Positions 18,107-28,702 are shown, counted from the stretch's first letter. The stretch is 64,000 nt of DNA from Aggregatibacter segnis ATCC 33393 (GCF_000185305.1 NZ_GL622200.1:159359-223358); one strand, 5' to 3'. The notes: a model not told the origin generated them from the letters alone. Numbers and translations: made by a program.

Positions 18107-18321
18107 TATTTAATCTCCACCACATCATAAATTTTCTCTAACTGACTGACCAACAAATCCAAAGTGCGGTCGGATTTTACTGTGAATTTTAACCGCACTT
18201 TGTCGTCAATCAGTTGCATATCCATTTGAGTCACGGTGAAACCACGGTGGCGGGCTATACGGAGAATGCGTTCTAATACTTCGGGGCGGTGTTGGGCGGT
18301 GAGGTCGATTTGGTGTTCCAT
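18106..18321 (-). CDS. ilvM: acetolactate synthase II small subunit
   Basis: A 71-residue ACT-domain protein (HRPEVLERILRIARHRGFTVTQMD) that stabilises and regulates the IlvG large subunit. Length is similar to E. coli IlvM (87). It begins 4 bp after ilvG and overlaps the following lipoprotein gene by 1 bp. Two USS lie in it, near 18160 and 18192 in opposite orientation, about 22 bp apart and able to pair in the mRNA. Confidence 0.92.
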   Translation of the reverse strand: MEHQIDLTAQHRPEVLERILRIARHRGFTVTQMDMQLIDDKVRLKFTVKSDRTLDLLVSQLEKIYDVVEIK

Positions 18322-18325
18322 GTGA

Positions 18326-19978
18326 TTACTCCATACTTTCCAACATATCTGCGTTGCACGCGCCCGGCGGCACTAGCGGCCACACGTTTTCATCGGAATG
18401 AATGCAAATATGCAATAAATAAGCCTCTTGGCTGTTGAATAAGCGTTCTAGTGCGGCGTCCACTTGGTGGGCGGAATCAATGCGTTCTCCTTTAATGCCG
18501 AAAGCCGAGGCAAGTACCACGAAATCCGGGTTGTCGTCCAGAATGGTGCTACTGTGACGCGCATTGAAGAAGAGGGATTGCCATTGGCGCACCATGCCGA
18601 GACGTTGGTTATCCAATAACACGATTTTAATTGGGGCTTTGCCGCGACCAATGGAGCCGAGCTCTTGAATGTTCATCATGATGGAGCCATCACCGCTGAC
18701 TAAAATGACTTCATCTTCCGGGCGGGCTTTTTTCGCACCGATGGCGGCAGGTAAGCCGAAACCCATGGTGCCAAAACCGGCGGAGGTAATGAAGTTTTCC
18801 GGGGCGTGATGTTGCACGTGTAATGCAGACCACATTTGATGTTGTCCCACATCGGTGACGACGATAGTTTCCGGTGTTTTTTTGCGTGAAATGCTGTTGA
18901 GCAACCATAACGGGTTGATGAGTTGTTCGCCGTCATGTTCACCGTAGCTGAACGCAAATTGTTGTTTATATTGTGCAACGGTTTGTTGCCAAGGGGCGAT
19001 GTCAAGCGGCACGCTGAGGCTTTCTAGCGTGGCGATTAGATGACCGCGTAATGGTACATCTGGTCGGCGTAATTTACCTAATTCGGCGCCGTCGATATCC
19101 ACATGAATCACTTTGGCATGTGGTGCGAAAGTATCAAGCTTGCCGGTCACGCGGTCATCAAAACGCGCACCGAACACGAGCAATAAATCAGCTTCTTGTG
19201 TAGCGTAGTTAGCGGCTTTGGTGCCGTGCATACCGATCATGCCGAGATAATAAGGATCGTCAGGCGATACCGCGCCTAAGCCTTTTAGCGTCACAATACT
19301 TGGCATTTGAGTCGTGTGTAAAAAATAACGTAATGCCGGTACAGCACCTGCCATGCCCACACCACCACCGATATACGCCATTGGACGTTTAGCGTGTTTT
19401 AATAACTCAAGTGCCTGGGTTAGTTGCTTGTCGCAAAGTGCGGTCGTTTTTGGCGGCGAATTCACGATAGGTTTTGCCGTGGTTGGCGCAATTTGAACGT
19501 CTTTCGGCACATCGATCAATACCGGGCCCGGTCTGCCACTTTTGGCAATTTCAAAGGCTTTGGCAATAATTTCCGGTAATTCGTCGATGTTTTGCACGAT
19601 GAAACTGTGTTTGGTACAGGCAAGGGATAAACCAAGTACATCCGCTTCCTGAAAGGCATCCGTGCCGATAAGTGGAGAGGCAACTTGACCTGTAATGGCA
19701 ACGATAGGAATGGAATCCATTAAGGCATCTCCTAAACCGGTCACTAAATTGGTTGCGCCGGGGCCGGAGGTGGCGATACATACGCCAACTTTGCCTGATG
19801 CACGCGCATAGCCAATAGCTGCCATGGCAGCACCTTGTTCGTTACGGCAAAGCAAATGGTCTAAGCCGGAATCGTAAATTGCATCATAGGTCGGCATGAT
19901 GGCACCGCCGGGATAACCGAAAATGGTATCCACGTGATGTGCTTTTAAGCACTCGATGATTAAATTTGCACCGTTCAT
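18326..19978 (-). CDS. ilvG: acetolactate synthase II large subunit
   Basis: A 550-residue thiamine-diphosphate enzyme that condenses pyruvate to acetolactate or acetohydroxybutyrate. It has [15 protein letters not shown] (catalytic Glu) near the N-terminus and the [16 protein letters not shown]/Mg motif, and aligns from MNGA with E. coli IlvG; the ATG at 19978 is therefore preferred to an upstream TTG at 19996 that adds six residues. No frameshift, unlike E. coli K-12 ilvG. A strong leader peptide or attenuator is not visible in the 154 bp before it; the intergenic spacer to yigL is AT-rich. Confidence 0.96.
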   Translation of the reverse strand: MNGANLIIECLKAHHVDTIFGYPGGAIMPTYDAIYDSGLDHLLCRNEQGAAMAAIGYARASGKVGVCIATSGPGATNLVTGLGDALMDSIPIVAITGQVASPLIGTDAFQEADVLGLSLACTKHSFIVQNIDELPEIIAKAFEIAKSGRPGPVLIDVPKDVQIAPTTAKPIVNSPPKTTALCDKQLTQALELLKHAKRPMAYIGGGVGMAGAVPALRYFLHTTQMPSIVTLKGLGAVSPDDPYYLGMIGMHGTKAANYATQEADLLLVFGARFDDRVTGKLDTFAPHAKVIHVDIDGAELGKLRRPDVPLRGHLIATLESLSVPLDIAPWQQTVAQYKQQFAFSYGEHDGEQLINPLWLLNSISRKKTPETIVVTDVGQHQMWSALHVQHHAPENFITSAGFGTMGFGLPAAIGAKKARPEDEVILVSGDGSIMMNIQELGSIGRGKAPIKIVLLDNQRLGMVRQWQSLFFNARHSSTILDDNPDFVVLASAFGIKGERIDSAHQVDAALERLFNSQEAYLLHICIHSDENVWPLVPPGACNADMLESME

Positions 19979-20132
19979 ATTCGTAGCTGTTTTCAATTGT
20001 TAGGGAAGCGATTTTTTTCGTGTGAAAGGTTTAATCTTTTATTACATTTCCTAAAAAAATTCAAGAAAACCTCAAATATTTTTATACAAAATTTGCTACC
20101 ATTAGTCATTATGTCATTTGAGGTGAAAAATT

Positions 20133-20951
20133 ATGCAAAAACTTCCTTATCGCGCCATCGTTTCTGATATGGATGGGACGTTACTTAACGGACATCATGT
20201 GGTCGGCGATTTTACCGCACACACCTTGGAACGTTTGCATGAGAGCAAGGTTGATATTGTGCTGGCAACAGGGCGTAATTATTTCGATGTGTCCAGTATT
20301 TTGAAGAAAACCAAGGTGAAGGATGCGGTGCTAATTACTTCAAATGGCGCACAAGCGCATAACTTACAAGGGGAGCTGTTGCTAAATAATTCCTTGCCGG
20401 AAGAGATTGCGTATCAAGTCATGAATTTGCCCTTTGACGATAAACGAGTCTGTGTGAACAGTTATCAGGCTGATGGCTGGTTTATCAACAAAGACATTCC
20501 TGAGCTTTACAAGTATCACAAAGACTCGGGCTTTGTGTACGATGTGGTGGATTTTAAGCAACATCACGGCAGAGATACCGAGAAAGTGTTTTTTATTGGA
20601 AAAGCGCCGGCAGATTTAGTGGAATTGGAACAGCGTATTCGTCAGAACTTCGGCGAGAAAATCAGCATGACTTATTCCACGCCGATTTGCTTGGAAGTGA
20701 TGAATAAAAATGTGTCAAAAGCCACCGCACTTGCACAGGTAATTGAGCAACGGGAATACGGTTTGCAAGATTGTATTGCCTTTGGTGATGGCATGAATGA
20801 CGTCGAAATGCTGGCAGAAGTGGGCAAGGGCTGCATTATGGGGAATGCCGATCCGCGCTTAGTACAGGCGTGTCCGCAATTAGAAGTTATCGGTCGCCAT
20901 GGACATGAAGCCGTCGCCTCTTACCTTCGCGCGATTTTTGGGATTTATTGA
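20133..20951 (+). CDS. yigL: HAD superfamily Cof-type phosphatase (YigL)
   Basis: A 272-residue HAD phosphatase. The nucleophile is in VSDMDGTLL (motif I), motif II is ITSNGA, and [11 protein letters not shown] is motif IV. It is closest to E. coli YigL, a sugar phosphate/pyridoxal phosphate phosphatase, down to the C-terminal [11 protein letters not shown]. In E. coli yigL is next to pldB, and here pldB is close too, with crcB between. The stop overlaps the crcB start by 1 bp (TGATG), so the two are co-translated. Confidence 0.88.
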   Translation: MQKLPYRAIVSDMDGTLLNGHHVVGDFTAHTLERLHESKVDIVLATGRNYFDVSSILKKTKVKDAVLITSNGAQAHNLQGELLLNNSLPEEIAYQVMNLPFDDKRVCVNSYQADGWFINKDIPELYKYHKDSGFVYDVVDFKQHHGRDTEKVFFIGKAPADLVELEQRIRQNFGEKISMTYSTPICLEVMNKNVSKATALAQVIEQREYGLQDCIAFGDGMNDVEMLAEVGKGCIMGNADPRLVQACPQLEVIGRHGHEAVASYLRAIFGIY

Positions 20952-21337
20952 TGCCGTTGTTATCTTCTTTACTCTGGATTAGCGGCGGTGCCGTGCTGGG
21001 TGCTTGCTTGCGTTGGGGCTTGGGCTTGTTGCTCAATCCGTGGTTTAGCGCTTTTTCTTTTGGCACCTTGATCGCCAATTATTTAGGTTGTTTTATTATT
21101 GGCGTGTTGTTTGCCGTTTTTTGGTCTTTTCCCTCGCTTTCTTCTGAATGGAAGCTCTTTTTTGTCACCGGCTTTCTTGGCAGCTTAACCACCTTTTCAG
21201 CATTTTCGATGGAGGTGGTGGAGAATATCTTGAATGACAAATTCGCTGTTGGCATTGGATTAATTGCGGCCCATGTCTTTGGTAGTTTGCTTTTCACCCT
21301 CTTTGGCGTGTGGCTTATGCGTTATGTGTTGAAGTAA
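20951..21337 (+). CDS. crcB: fluoride ion channel
   Basis: A 128-residue small membrane protein with four hydrophobic helices. The [12 protein letters not shown] motif (~37-48), [13 protein letters not shown] (~75-87) and C-terminal hydrophobic helix are the Fluc/CrcB signature; dimers pass fluoride out of the cell. The ATG at 20951 shares one base with the yigL stop; an upstream TTG would add one residue. No fluoride riboswitch is visible before it because it has no leader of its own. It converges with pldB, whose 3' end overlaps crcB by 23 bp. Confidence 0.93.
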   Translation: MPLLSSLLWISGGAVLGACLRWGLGLLLNPWFSAFSFGTLIANYLGCFIIGVLFAVFWSFPSLSSEWKLFFVTGFLGSLTTFSAFSMEVVENILNDKFAVGIGLIAAHVFGSLLFTLFGVWLMRYVLK

Positions 21338-22247
21338 AAAATGCCTGAATTTGCTGTAACACCGGCGTGCGAATATCGTCGGTTTCAAACAGAATTTCAT
21401 GTTTTGCTCCGGCGATTTTTTTCAGACTGCCGTGCATGAAAAGTGCGGTGAGTTTTTCCAACATTTTATTATTCACGATTTGTTCTTGTTCCGCTTCTAA
21501 CACCAACACAGGTGTTTCAATGCGTGGCAAAATTTTGGGCAAATTCTTAATGGCGATCAAACATAAATACGCCCAACGGAAAGTCGGTCCGCCCAAACGA
21601 ATCTCCGGGTTTGCCAAATTAATTTCATTCATTCTTTGCATACGCGTGCTGTCATGGCTTAACAAATTTTCCTGCACATCCACCGGTTTATAAGGCCCTT
21701 TGCCGAATACATAACGTTTTCCTTGTCCAAATAACATCATGAAATTCAGCGTGATTTCATCCCGAATAGGGTGGCTTAACGGCATACCAAAAAAGGGTGC
21801 GGAAAAAACTGCACGTCTAATTTGGTGATCAAAATTCGCTAAATAGTAGGTCGAAATCAACGCGCCTAAAGAATGGGCGAGCAAATATTGTTGCTCGTAG
21901 GGGTAAAGTGCAGTCAGATTTTCGATGATTTTTGCCATGTCTTGTGCATAAAACTGAAATTCATCCAAATGTCCTTTTTCGCTGTCCGACAATAATCGTT
22001 GTGAATAGCCTTGACCGCGATGATCAAACAGCAACACATCATATCCCTGCGCATAGAAATCCTGCGCAATTTCTGTCCATTTCAGGATATTTTCTACCCG
22101 CCCATTGACTAAAATGACCAACTTATCGGCAATCGGCTGGTGAACACAATGTCGATAAGCCAATCGACAGCCACGTTGCCCTTCAAGGTATTGTAGGGGA
22201 AATTGTTCAGCAAATTGGTGTAATGGGCTGTTCTCTATATTGTGCAT
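21315..22247 (-). CDS. pldB: lysophospholipase L2
   Basis: A 310-residue alpha/beta hydrolase matching E. coli PldB. It has DHRGQG after strand 4, the nucleophile elbow AHSLG (Ser in the usual GxSxG place, with Ala for the first Gly) and a C-terminal GAKHEILFE His. It removes the remaining acyl chain from lysophospholipids at the inner membrane. I start it at the ATG at 22247 (MHNIENS); an in-frame upstream ATG adds 28 residues (FFFFYFEAF) inside a USS region and looks spurious. Its 3' end overlaps convergent crcB by 23 bp. Confidence 0.88.
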   Translation of the reverse strand: MHNIENSPLHQFAEQFPLQYLEGQRGCRLAYRHCVHQPIADKLVILVNGRVENILKWTEIAQDFYAQGYDVLLFDHRGQGYSQRLLSDSEKGHLDEFQFYAQDMAKIIENLTALYPYEQQYLLAHSLGALISTYYLANFDHQIRRAVFSAPFFGMPLSHPIRDEITLNFMMLFGQGKRYVFGKGPYKPVDVQENLLSHDSTRMQRMNEINLANPEIRLGGPTFRWAYLCLIAIKNLPKILPRIETPVLVLEAEQEQIVNNKMLEKLTALFMHGSLKKIAGAKHEILFETDDIRTPVLQQIQAFFTSTHNA

Positions 22248-22298
22248 GGTAAATGAGCTGTTGAGGCAAAAGGCTTCAAAATAAAAAAAGAAAAAATA

Positions 22299-22343
22299 AC
22301 CGCACTTTAAAGTACATCTCAGAAAGTGCATCTAAAGTGCGGT
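22299..22343. terminator. USS inverted pair downstream of fba
   Basis: ACCGCACTTTA and TAAAGTGCGGT form an 11-bp stem around a 23-base loop, followed downstream of fba by a T/A-rich stretch. It sits 22 bp after the fba stop and probably ends fba transcription before pldB. A third, partial uptake-like word (AAAGTGCA) lies in the loop. Confidence 0.7.
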
Positions 22344-22365
22344 CGGTTTTCAGCGTGTTTTTAAA

Positions 22366-23445
22366 TTATAAAACGTCAACGCAGTTTAAGTCTTCGAAAG
22401 ATTGTTCTAAGCGTTTAGACATAGATTCTTCCATTTTACGTAACCAAACACGCGGATCGTAGTATTTTTTGTTTGGTGCATCAGGGCCTTCCGGGTTGCC
22501 TAATTGACCTTGCAAATACGCTTCGTTCGCTTTGTAGAAGTTGAGAATACCGTTCCAAGACGCCCATTGGGTGTCGGTGTCAATATTCATTTTAATTGCG
22601 CCGTAGCTAATCGCTTCACGAATTTCTTCACGGGAAGAACCGGAACCACCGTGGAACACGAAATTGATTGGTTTTGCCGGAAGGTTACGTTCTTTGGCAA
22701 CGAATTCTTGGCTTGCACCTAAGATAGATGGTTTTAATTTTACGTTACCCGGTTTGTACACGCCGTGTACGTTACCGAATGCGGCTGCAACGGTAAAGTT
22801 CGGGCTGACCGGATTTAATTGGTCGTAAACATAAAGCACATCAGACGGTTGGGTGTAAAGACGAGATTCATCTACGCCGGAGTTGTCCACGCCATCTTCT
22901 TCACCACCGGTGATACCGATTTCGATTTCAAGGGTCATCCCCATTTTATCCATACGGGCAAGGTATTCACGGCAGATTGCCATATTTTCTTCCATTGGCT
23001 CTTCGGAAAGGTCAAGCATGTGGGAAGAGAATAATGGACGACCGGTTTCAGCGAAGTGTTTTTCACCGGCTTCAAGTAAGCCATCGATCCATGGAAGTAA
23101 TTTTTTCGCCGCGTGGTCGGTGTGTAAAATCACCGGTACGCCGTATTCTTTGGCTAAAGTATGAACGTGTTTTGCACCTGCAATCGCACCTAATACGTCA
23201 GGGCGCGCACCGTTGGTCGGTTTGATGCCTTTGCCTGCGTAGAATGCCGCACCGCCATTAGAGAATTGAATAATGACCGGCGCTTTCACGCGGGCAGCCG
23301 TTTCTAATACAGCATTCACGGAGTCGGAGCCGACGCAGTTTACGGCAGGAAGTGCGAAGCCGTGTTCTTTTGCGTATGCGAATACTTTTTGAACATCTTC
23401 ACCGGTAAGCACGCCCGGTTTGACGATATCTAATAATTTAGCCAT
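22366..23445 (-). CDS. fba: class II fructose-bisphosphate aldolase
   Basis: A 359-residue zinc aldolase that cleaves fructose-1,6-bisphosphate in glycolysis. Zinc ligands are seen in VILHTDHAAKK and the C-terminal FVFHGGSGSS; the length equals E. coli FbaA. The ATG at 23445 has an AAAGGA Shine-Dalgarno; an in-frame ATG 27 codons upstream is not supported. It follows pgk (124 bp gap) in the same orientation, so pgk-fba is probably one transcription unit, as in many gammaproteobacteria. A USS lies between them near 23561. Confidence 0.96.
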   Translation of the reverse strand: MAKLLDIVKPGVLTGEDVQKVFAYAKEHGFALPAVNCVGSDSVNAVLETAARVKAPVIIQFSNGGAAFYAGKGIKPTNGARPDVLGAIAGAKHVHTLAKEYGVPVILHTDHAAKKLLPWIDGLLEAGEKHFAETGRPLFSSHMLDLSEEPMEENMAICREYLARMDKMGMTLEIEIGITGGEEDGVDNSGVDESRLYTQPSDVLYVYDQLNPVSPNFTVAAAFGNVHGVYKPGNVKLKPSILGASQEFVAKERNLPAKPINFVFHGGSGSSREEIREAISYGAIKMNIDTDTQWASWNGILNFYKANEAYLQGQLGNPEGPDAPNKKYYDPRVWLRKMEESMSKRLEQSFEDLNCVDVL

Positions 23446-23569
23446 TTTCGTTTTTCCTTTTGTGTTGGGTGGGTTGCTCCCACCATTTGAAGAATTTGTT
23501 TTACGTTTTTGATTGATAGCACGCATCAGCAGACACGTGCTATGACGATCTTATGCAGAAAAAGTGCGG

Positions 23570-24733
23570 TTAGTTTTTCGCACGTTTTTCGAGGATTTCT
23601 ACTGCCGGTAACACTTTACCTTCAACGAATTCTAAGAAAGCGCCGCCGCCGGTTGAGATATAGGAAATTTTATCTGCGATACCAAACAGGTCGATAGCAG
23701 CAAGCGTATCACCACCGCCCGCAATGGAGAACGCATCGCTGTTGGCAATGGCGTGAGAAATGCTTTCTGTTCCTTTGCGGAAGTTCGGGAATTCAAATAC
23801 GCCCACCGGGCCGTTCCATAAAACGGTTTTCGCATTTTTGATAATTTCGGCAAGTTGTTCCGCAGATTTATCGCCGATATCGAAAATAGATTCGTCATCT
23901 TTCACTTCGGCCACGGATTTTTCTGTCGCAGGTGCGGTTTCAGAGAATTCGGTGCCCACGCGAACATCAACCGGTACAGGAATGTCTGTGCTTGCCGCTA
24001 ATTCTTTAGCAACCGGGATTAAATCGGCTTCGTATAAGGATTTACCCACGTTATGGCCGGCTGCGGCAATGAAGGTGTTGGCGATACCGCCCCCCACAAT
24101 AATTTGGTCGGCAATTTTAGAAAGTGAGTTTAACACTTCTAATTTAGTGGAGACTTTAGAACCACCCACAATAGCCACCATTGGGCGGGCAGGTTCTTTT
24201 AATGCTTTACCAAGCGCATCAAGTTCTGCGGCAAGCAATGGACCTGCGCAGGCAACCGGTGCAAATTCTGCAACGCCGTAAGTTGATGCTTGTGCACGGT
24301 GAGCTGTACCAAAGGCATCCATGATGAACACATCACAAAGTGCGGCGTATTTTTTACCTAATTCCGGATCGTTTTTCTTTTCGCCTTTGTTGACGCGCAC
24401 GTTTTCTAATACCACGATTTCACCGGCATTCACTTCAACACCGTCAAGGTAATCGCGTACTAAGCGTACCGGGACATCAAGATGTTCGTTTAAATAATCA
24501 ACAACAGGTTGGAGGGAATCTTCAGGTTTGAATTCACCTTCGGTCGGACGACCTAAGTGGGAGGTGACCATCACTTTTGCGCCTTTTTCTAAGGCTAATT
24601 TTAAGGTTGGGATGGTGGCACGGATACGCGCATCGGATGTGACTTTACCGTCTTTTACCGGTACGTTTAAGTCGGCACGGATAAATACGCGTTTACCATT
24701 CAAATCTAAATCGGTCATTTTAATTACTGACAT
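23570..24733 (-). CDS. pgk: phosphoglycerate kinase
   Basis: A 387-residue enzyme that moves phosphate from 1,3-bisphosphoglycerate to ADP. Motifs: [34 protein letters not shown] and the C-terminal GGGDTLAAI. Length matches E. coli (387). It starts with MSVIKM, and a plausible promoter lies upstream: TATAAT on the minus strand at 24781-24786 with TTACAA at 24803-24808. Confidence 0.97.
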   Translation of the reverse strand: MSVIKMTDLDLNGKRVFIRADLNVPVKDGKVTSDARIRATIPTLKLALEKGAKVMVTSHLGRPTEGEFKPEDSLQPVVDYLNEHLDVPVRLVRDYLDGVEVNAGEIVVLENVRVNKGEKKNDPELGKKYAALCDVFIMDAFGTAHRAQASTYGVAEFAPVACAGPLLAAELDALGKALKEPARPMVAIVGGSKVSTKLEVLNSLSKIADQIIVGGGIANTFIAAAGHNVGKSLYEADLIPVAKELAASTDIPVPVDVRVGTEFSETAPATEKSVAEVKDDESIFDIGDKSAEQLAEIIKNAKTVLWNGPVGVFEFPNFRKGTESISHAIANSDAFSIAGGGDTLAAIDLFGIADKISYISTGGGAFLEFVEGKVLPAVEILEKRAKN

Positions 24734-24780
24734 AATTTACCTCTTTTTACTGGTTAAAATTAAAAATAAAAACTGTTGGC

Positions 24781-24808
24781 ATTATACCCGTAACTGAGTA
24801 GCTTGTAA
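24781..24808 (-). promoter_or_regulatory. candidate pgk promoter
   Basis: On the minus strand, TTACAA (24803-24808) and TATAAT (24781-24786) are separated by 16 bp, 48 bp before the pgk start codon. The -35 box overlaps the edge of the palindrome at 24805-24839. Confidence 0.5.
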
Positions 24809-24839
24809 CCTGAATTCAAGAGCTCAAATTCAGGATTAC
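24805..24839. repeat. imperfect palindrome between rna and pgk
   Basis: GTAACCTGAATT on the left is mirrored by AATTCAGGATTAC on the right around a GAGCTC centre. In the minus direction it follows the rna stop but has no T-run, so it is not an ordinary terminator. It borders the proposed pgk -35 box and might be a regulator site or a 3'-end stabilising hairpin. Confidence 0.5.
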
Positions 24840-24870
24840 ACATTTCATTGATCCATGTCGAATTATTGGA

Positions 24871-25566
24871 TTAATAACCGGTTCGGCTGCTTGGACAATC
24901 CATAATTTGCCAGTTTAAATCGTAACAAATAAAGAGCTCGTTACGTGCGGCGCCAAGGTAAACATCCTTTAATTGCGGGTTATTTTTTCGCATCCATTTA
25001 AACAGTTCGGTGCGGCTTAATTCATAGTTCGGTAGCTTCAAAGTGCGGTATAAATTTTTGATCTTTTCAAAATAATCTTGCGCATTGTTAAACATACACG
25101 CGCCGTGTTTTTCCCACTCGCCTTGTAATAAGCCGGCACTCGGCACTTCAGGCAAATAGCGTTCAATAAGGTCTTGCGGTAATTGCGGTAAATCGCCCTG
25201 ACAAAAGCGTGGGTGATCGGAGACTCTTCGAGCTTGTTTGTTTTGTGACCACAACCCATGCACAATCCAACCGAATTGTTGGGTTAAGCCGCATTGATAT
25301 TGCAAAGAGGTCGGCAAATTATCGCCGTATTGTTGACGTTGCCGTTCACAAAATGCCGGTGACCAAGACAACACGAGGGTGTAATAATCGGTTTGCGCGT
25401 GTTTATTTTGCCCGATAGGATCATTTTTCATGACGTAATCGTAATTACGATCAACAACCACCTCCACCGCTTGTTTCTGTTGCGAAAAATAATACCAACC
25501 GGCAAGTAAAAACATTAAAAATGCCACCACAAAAAAAGACAGTAGCAACATACGTTTCTCGTTCAT
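24871..25566 (-). CDS. rna: ribonuclease I (RNase T2 family)
   Basis: A 231-residue secreted RNase. An N-terminal membrane-like signal helix (~7-26) is followed by the two catalytic blocks of the T2 family: WIVHGLWSQ (His) and GEWEKHGACM (Glu, Lys, His). It degrades RNA in the periplasm. The gene is 137 bp upstream of pgk and divergent from yfhL. A USS lies near 25040. Length is slightly less than E. coli RNase I (268). Confidence 0.9.
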   Translation of the reverse strand: MNEKRMLLLSFFVVAFLMFLLAGWYYFSQQKQAVEVVVDRNYDYVMKNDPIGQNKHAQTDYYTLVLSWSPAFCERQRQQYGDNLPTSLQYQCGLTQQFGWIVHGLWSQNKQARRVSDHPRFCQGDLPQLPQDLIERYLPEVPSAGLLQGEWEKHGACMFNNAQDYFEKIKNLYRTLKLPNYELSRTELFKWMRKNNPQLKDVYLGAARNELFICYDLNWQIMDCPSSRTGY

Positions 25567-25602
25567 AAAATTCCTTTCACTTTGTTAACGTATTGATTAT
25601 AA

Positions 25603-25893
<291 letters not shown>

Positions 25894-25952
25894 CGCGTTT
25901 GAAAGTGCGGTGAAAAAAGAGGGCGTTTTTATGCGCCCTAACTTTTCTCGTT

Positions 25953-27029
25953 TTATCTAAAATACCATTTTGCCAGTAAAATGCCGGCATTGACCGACAC
26001 GTTTAACCCATTTTTCACTGGGCTGGCAAACGCCAAACGAACCTGTTCATCGCTTTTCTCTGATAAAGCCTTTGTCGTGCTTTCACTTAGTACAAAAACC
26101 GTTTTATTTTTTAACTGTACTTTATCTAATGCTGTGGCGTTTTCATCGCTGCTCACGTGAAGGATTTGATAACCGGCTTGGCGTAATTGAGAAAGCGCAT
26201 TGCGGGTGTCATTGGTCTCCAACACTCGCACGTATTCTGCGCCGCCTTCTGCGACACGTAACGTCACGGCAGAATTAAGGCTTTCGGCGTTTTCCACCAC
26301 AATATTTTTCACCCCGAAAAAGGCGCAAGTGCGTAAAATACCGCCAATATTTTGTGCGTTGTTCACATTATCTAACAATACCAAGCAATCTTCTTGATGC
26401 GGCACATCGAGATAGCCTTGCAACGTAAACGGATGCGCTTTTTTCACTAACATACAAATGCCGCCGTGGTGTTCTGTACCGCTGACTTTGATCATCTCGT
26501 CGTTGTCCACAATGTGATACACCTTTTTATTGGTCGCTAAATAACTGCAAATATCCCCAATTTTATGCGCCATTTGTACGGTTGCCCACAAGCGCACAAT
26601 GCTTCCCGGGCGTTGTTGGAACAAGGCTAAACACGCATTTTCACCATACACTTTCATTTCTTCTGCGCGATTCTTTTTGATTTTTTCCGGTGCGCGTGGT
26701 GACAATGGGCCGGTCTTTTTCTCTCTCGGCTTATCATCGAAACGACTGCTTTTGACGGTCACTTTTACGTTGCCTTCCGCACCACTGGCTTTTTTCATCG
26801 TGCTTTCGGCAATGTGTAAGGTTTTTTCTTGGCTTTCAGCGCGTTTAAATTTCGGCTTAGTATTTCTATCGTTATCTCTCTCTCTGCGAAATTCTTGGCG
26901 CGAATCGCTTTTTGAGGAGGCAAAGTGCGGTCGATTTTTATCGCATTTTTGACGGTCGTCACCGACACTGCGTTCGGAAAAAGTACGGTTGTTTGATTTG
27001 AAAGTCGGTTTGTTTGAATTTTGGTTCAT
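25953..27029 (-). CDS. yfiF: TrmH-family RNA methyltransferase (YfiF-like)
   Basis: A 358-residue SPOUT methyltransferase. The first ~130 residues are highly charged and low in complexity (Arg/Lys/Ser rich), then a TrmH N-terminal substrate domain (YGENACLALFQQRPGSIVRLW, ~133-) and the SAM knot: LDNVNNAQNIGGILRTCAFFG, FVLSESTTKALSE and SVNAGILLAKW at the end. The family methylates 2'-O in tRNA or rRNA; the YfiF substrate is unknown. It is divergent from pssA with a hairpin-forming spacer. A USS lies near 26923. Confidence 0.87.
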   Translation of the reverse strand: MNQNSNKPTFKSNNRTFSERSVGDDRQKCDKNRPHFASSKSDSRQEFRRERDNDRNTKPKFKRAESQEKTLHIAESTMKKASGAEGNVKVTVKSSRFDDKPREKKTGPLSPRAPEKIKKNRAEEMKVYGENACLALFQQRPGSIVRLWATVQMAHKIGDICSYLATNKKVYHIVDNDEMIKVSGTEHHGGICMLVKKAHPFTLQGYLDVPHQEDCLVLLDNVNNAQNIGGILRTCAFFGVKNIVVENAESLNSAVTLRVAEGGAEYVRVLETNDTRNALSQLRQAGYQILHVSSDENATALDKVQLKNKTVFVLSESTTKALSEKSDEQVRLAFASPVKNGLNVSVNAGILLAKWYFR

Positions 27030-27128
27030 AGTTGTGTTGCCGATAGGGTGGATGAATGGAATAAATTTGCGCTGTTGGCAATAAATTTGTGAGCATTATA
27101 ACGAAAACCAGCCTTTTTTCTACCAAGG

Positions 27129-27158
27129 GGGGCGATAAATATTGTAAACTATCGCCCC
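27129..27158. repeat. inverted repeat in the yfiF-pssA divergent region
   Basis: GGGGCGATA and TATCGCCCC are separated by 12 bases. It lies about 42 bp before the pssA start and 100 bp before yfiF. No T-run follows on either strand, so a regulator site or stalled-transcript hairpin is more likely than a terminator. Confidence 0.5.
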
Positions 27159-27200
27159 AATTAGGTTCCGACTCATTGAGTACAACAGAGAACAAATTTT

Positions 27201-28568
27201 ATGTTTAGAGATAAGACAAAACGGGCTCAGAAGCGTCTTGAAAGCCTGCCATGTTTAGCTTTACAGGCGGAACAAGTTGAATTTATTTACAGCCCAATGG
27301 CATTCAAAAATGAAATTATTCAACTGATCAGACAGGCGAAAACGCGTATTTTTGTGACCGCACTTTACTGGCAAAATGACGAAGCCGGACAAGAAATTCT
27401 CGATGAAATTTACCGTGCGAAACAAGATAAGCCTGAACTTGAAGTGAAAATTTTAATTGATTGGCATCGTGCGCAACGCAATTTATTAGGGGCGGAAAAG
27501 AGTGCGACCAATGCCGATTGGTATTGTGAACAACGTCAAAAATATCAACTTGCCGATGACCCGAATCTATTTTTCGGTGTGCCGATCAATACGCGCGAAG
27601 TGTTCGGCGTGTTGCACATCAAAGGCTTTGTTTTTGACGATACCGTGCTTTACAGTGGCGCCAGTATCAATAACGTGTATTTGCAACAAAATGAAAAATA
27701 CCGTTATGACCGTTATCAAAAAATCACCCATCCGCAGTTAGCCGATAGCATGGTGGCTTTTATTCGCGACTTTTTGTTGAATAGCGATGTGGTGTTGCCG
27801 TTGGATAGCGTTAATCGCCCGAAAACCAAAGAAATTCGACAAAATATCCGTCATTTCAGAAAAAATCTTGCACTTAATGGACAATATAAACTGCCAAGTG
27901 CGGTTGATTTTGGCAATGAATTGACGGTAACGCCGTTGTTTGGTTTAGGCGGCGCGGGCAATGTATTGAATTGCACGATCGAAGATTTATTCCAGCTGGT
28001 CGATGAAAAGCTGACTATTTGTACGCCGTATTTTAATTTCCCGCGGACATTGCAACAAAAAATCCGCCATTTGCTACGTAAAGGCAAAAAAATTGAAATT
28101 ATTGTGGGCGATAAAGTGGCGAATGATTTCTACATTCCACCGGAACAACCGTTCAAAATGGTCGGTGCGTTGCCTTATTTGTATGAAAACAATTTACGCC
28201 GCTTCAGCAAAAAGTTTGAACGTGAAATGGCACAAGGTCAGTTGATCATTCGGACGTGGAAAGATGGTGCGAACACCTATCATCTAAAGGGCGTTTGGAT
28301 TGATGATAATTATATTTTGTTGACCGGTAATAATCTGAATCCGCGCGCGTGGCGATTAGATGCGGAAAATGGTTTATTTATTCATGATCCGAAACAACAA
28401 CTGTTACCTCAAGTGGTTCAGGAATTAGATTGTATTCGCCAACATACGACGGTGCTTCAACATTACACTGAGTTAGAAGAAATGAGGCAATATCCGGCAC
28501 CGGTGCAAAAATTATTGAAAAAATTTGCCCGTATTAAAGCGGATAAGTTAGTGAAGATGATTTTGTAA
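27201..28568 (+). CDS. pssA: CDP-diacylglycerol-serine O-phosphatidyltransferase
   Basis: A 455-residue phospholipase D-superfamily protein that makes phosphatidylserine, the precursor of phosphatidylethanolamine. Both HKD-like motifs are present: LHIKGFVFDD (~137) and YHLKGVWIDDN (~350). Length and HxK spacing match E. coli PssA (451). Start is the ATG at 27201. It ends before a strong terminator hairpin. Confidence 0.95.
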   Translation: MFRDKTKRAQKRLESLPCLALQAEQVEFIYSPMAFKNEIIQLIRQAKTRIFVTALYWQNDEAGQEILDEIYRAKQDKPELEVKILIDWHRAQRNLLGAEKSATNADWYCEQRQKYQLADDPNLFFGVPINTREVFGVLHIKGFVFDDTVLYSGASINNVYLQQNEKYRYDRYQKITHPQLADSMVAFIRDFLLNSDVVLPLDSVNRPKTKEIRQNIRHFRKNLALNGQYKLPSAVDFGNELTVTPLFGLGGAGNVLNCTIEDLFQLVDEKLTICTPYFNFPRTLQQKIRHLLRKGKKIEIIVGDKVANDFYIPPEQPFKMVGALPYLYENNLRRFSKKFEREMAQGQLIIRTWKDGANTYHLKGVWIDDNYILLTGNNLNPRAWRLDAENGLFIHDPKQQLLPQVVQELDCIRQHTTVLQHYTELEEMRQYPAPVQKLLKKFARIKADKLVKMIL

Positions 28569-28599
28569 TCACATTGTAAGTACATTTACAGTCAATATA

Positions 28600-28633
28600 A
28601 AAAAGGATTGTCAGTGAATGACAATCCTTTTTT
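28600..28633 (+). terminator. pssA terminator
   Basis: AAGGATTGTCA pairs with TGACAATCCTT around a 5-base loop, followed by TTTTTT. It starts 32 bp after the pssA stop and lacks USS words. Confidence 0.9.
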
Positions 28634-28656
28634 CGTGATAAACACGGTGAAAAGAG

Positions 28657-28683
28657 ACCGCACTTTGATTATTCAAGTGCGGT
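28657..28683. terminator. USS inverted pair between pssA and uvrA
   Basis: ACCGCACTT and AAGTGCGGT form a 9-bp stem with a 9-base loop. Read from the uvrA side (minus strand) it is followed by a short AT-rich stretch. It could end uvrA transcription, though the T-run is weak. Confidence 0.55.
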
Positions 28684-28702
28684 GCAATACGAGCGTGTTT
28701 TT

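Noticed and set aside
19979-20132. ilvG leader peptide with attenuator
   Set aside because: No short ORF rich in Ile/Val/Leu followed by paired hairpins could be read on the minus strand here.
20948-20951. Fluoride riboswitch before crcB
   Set aside because: crcB directly overlaps yigL; there is no leader to hold one.
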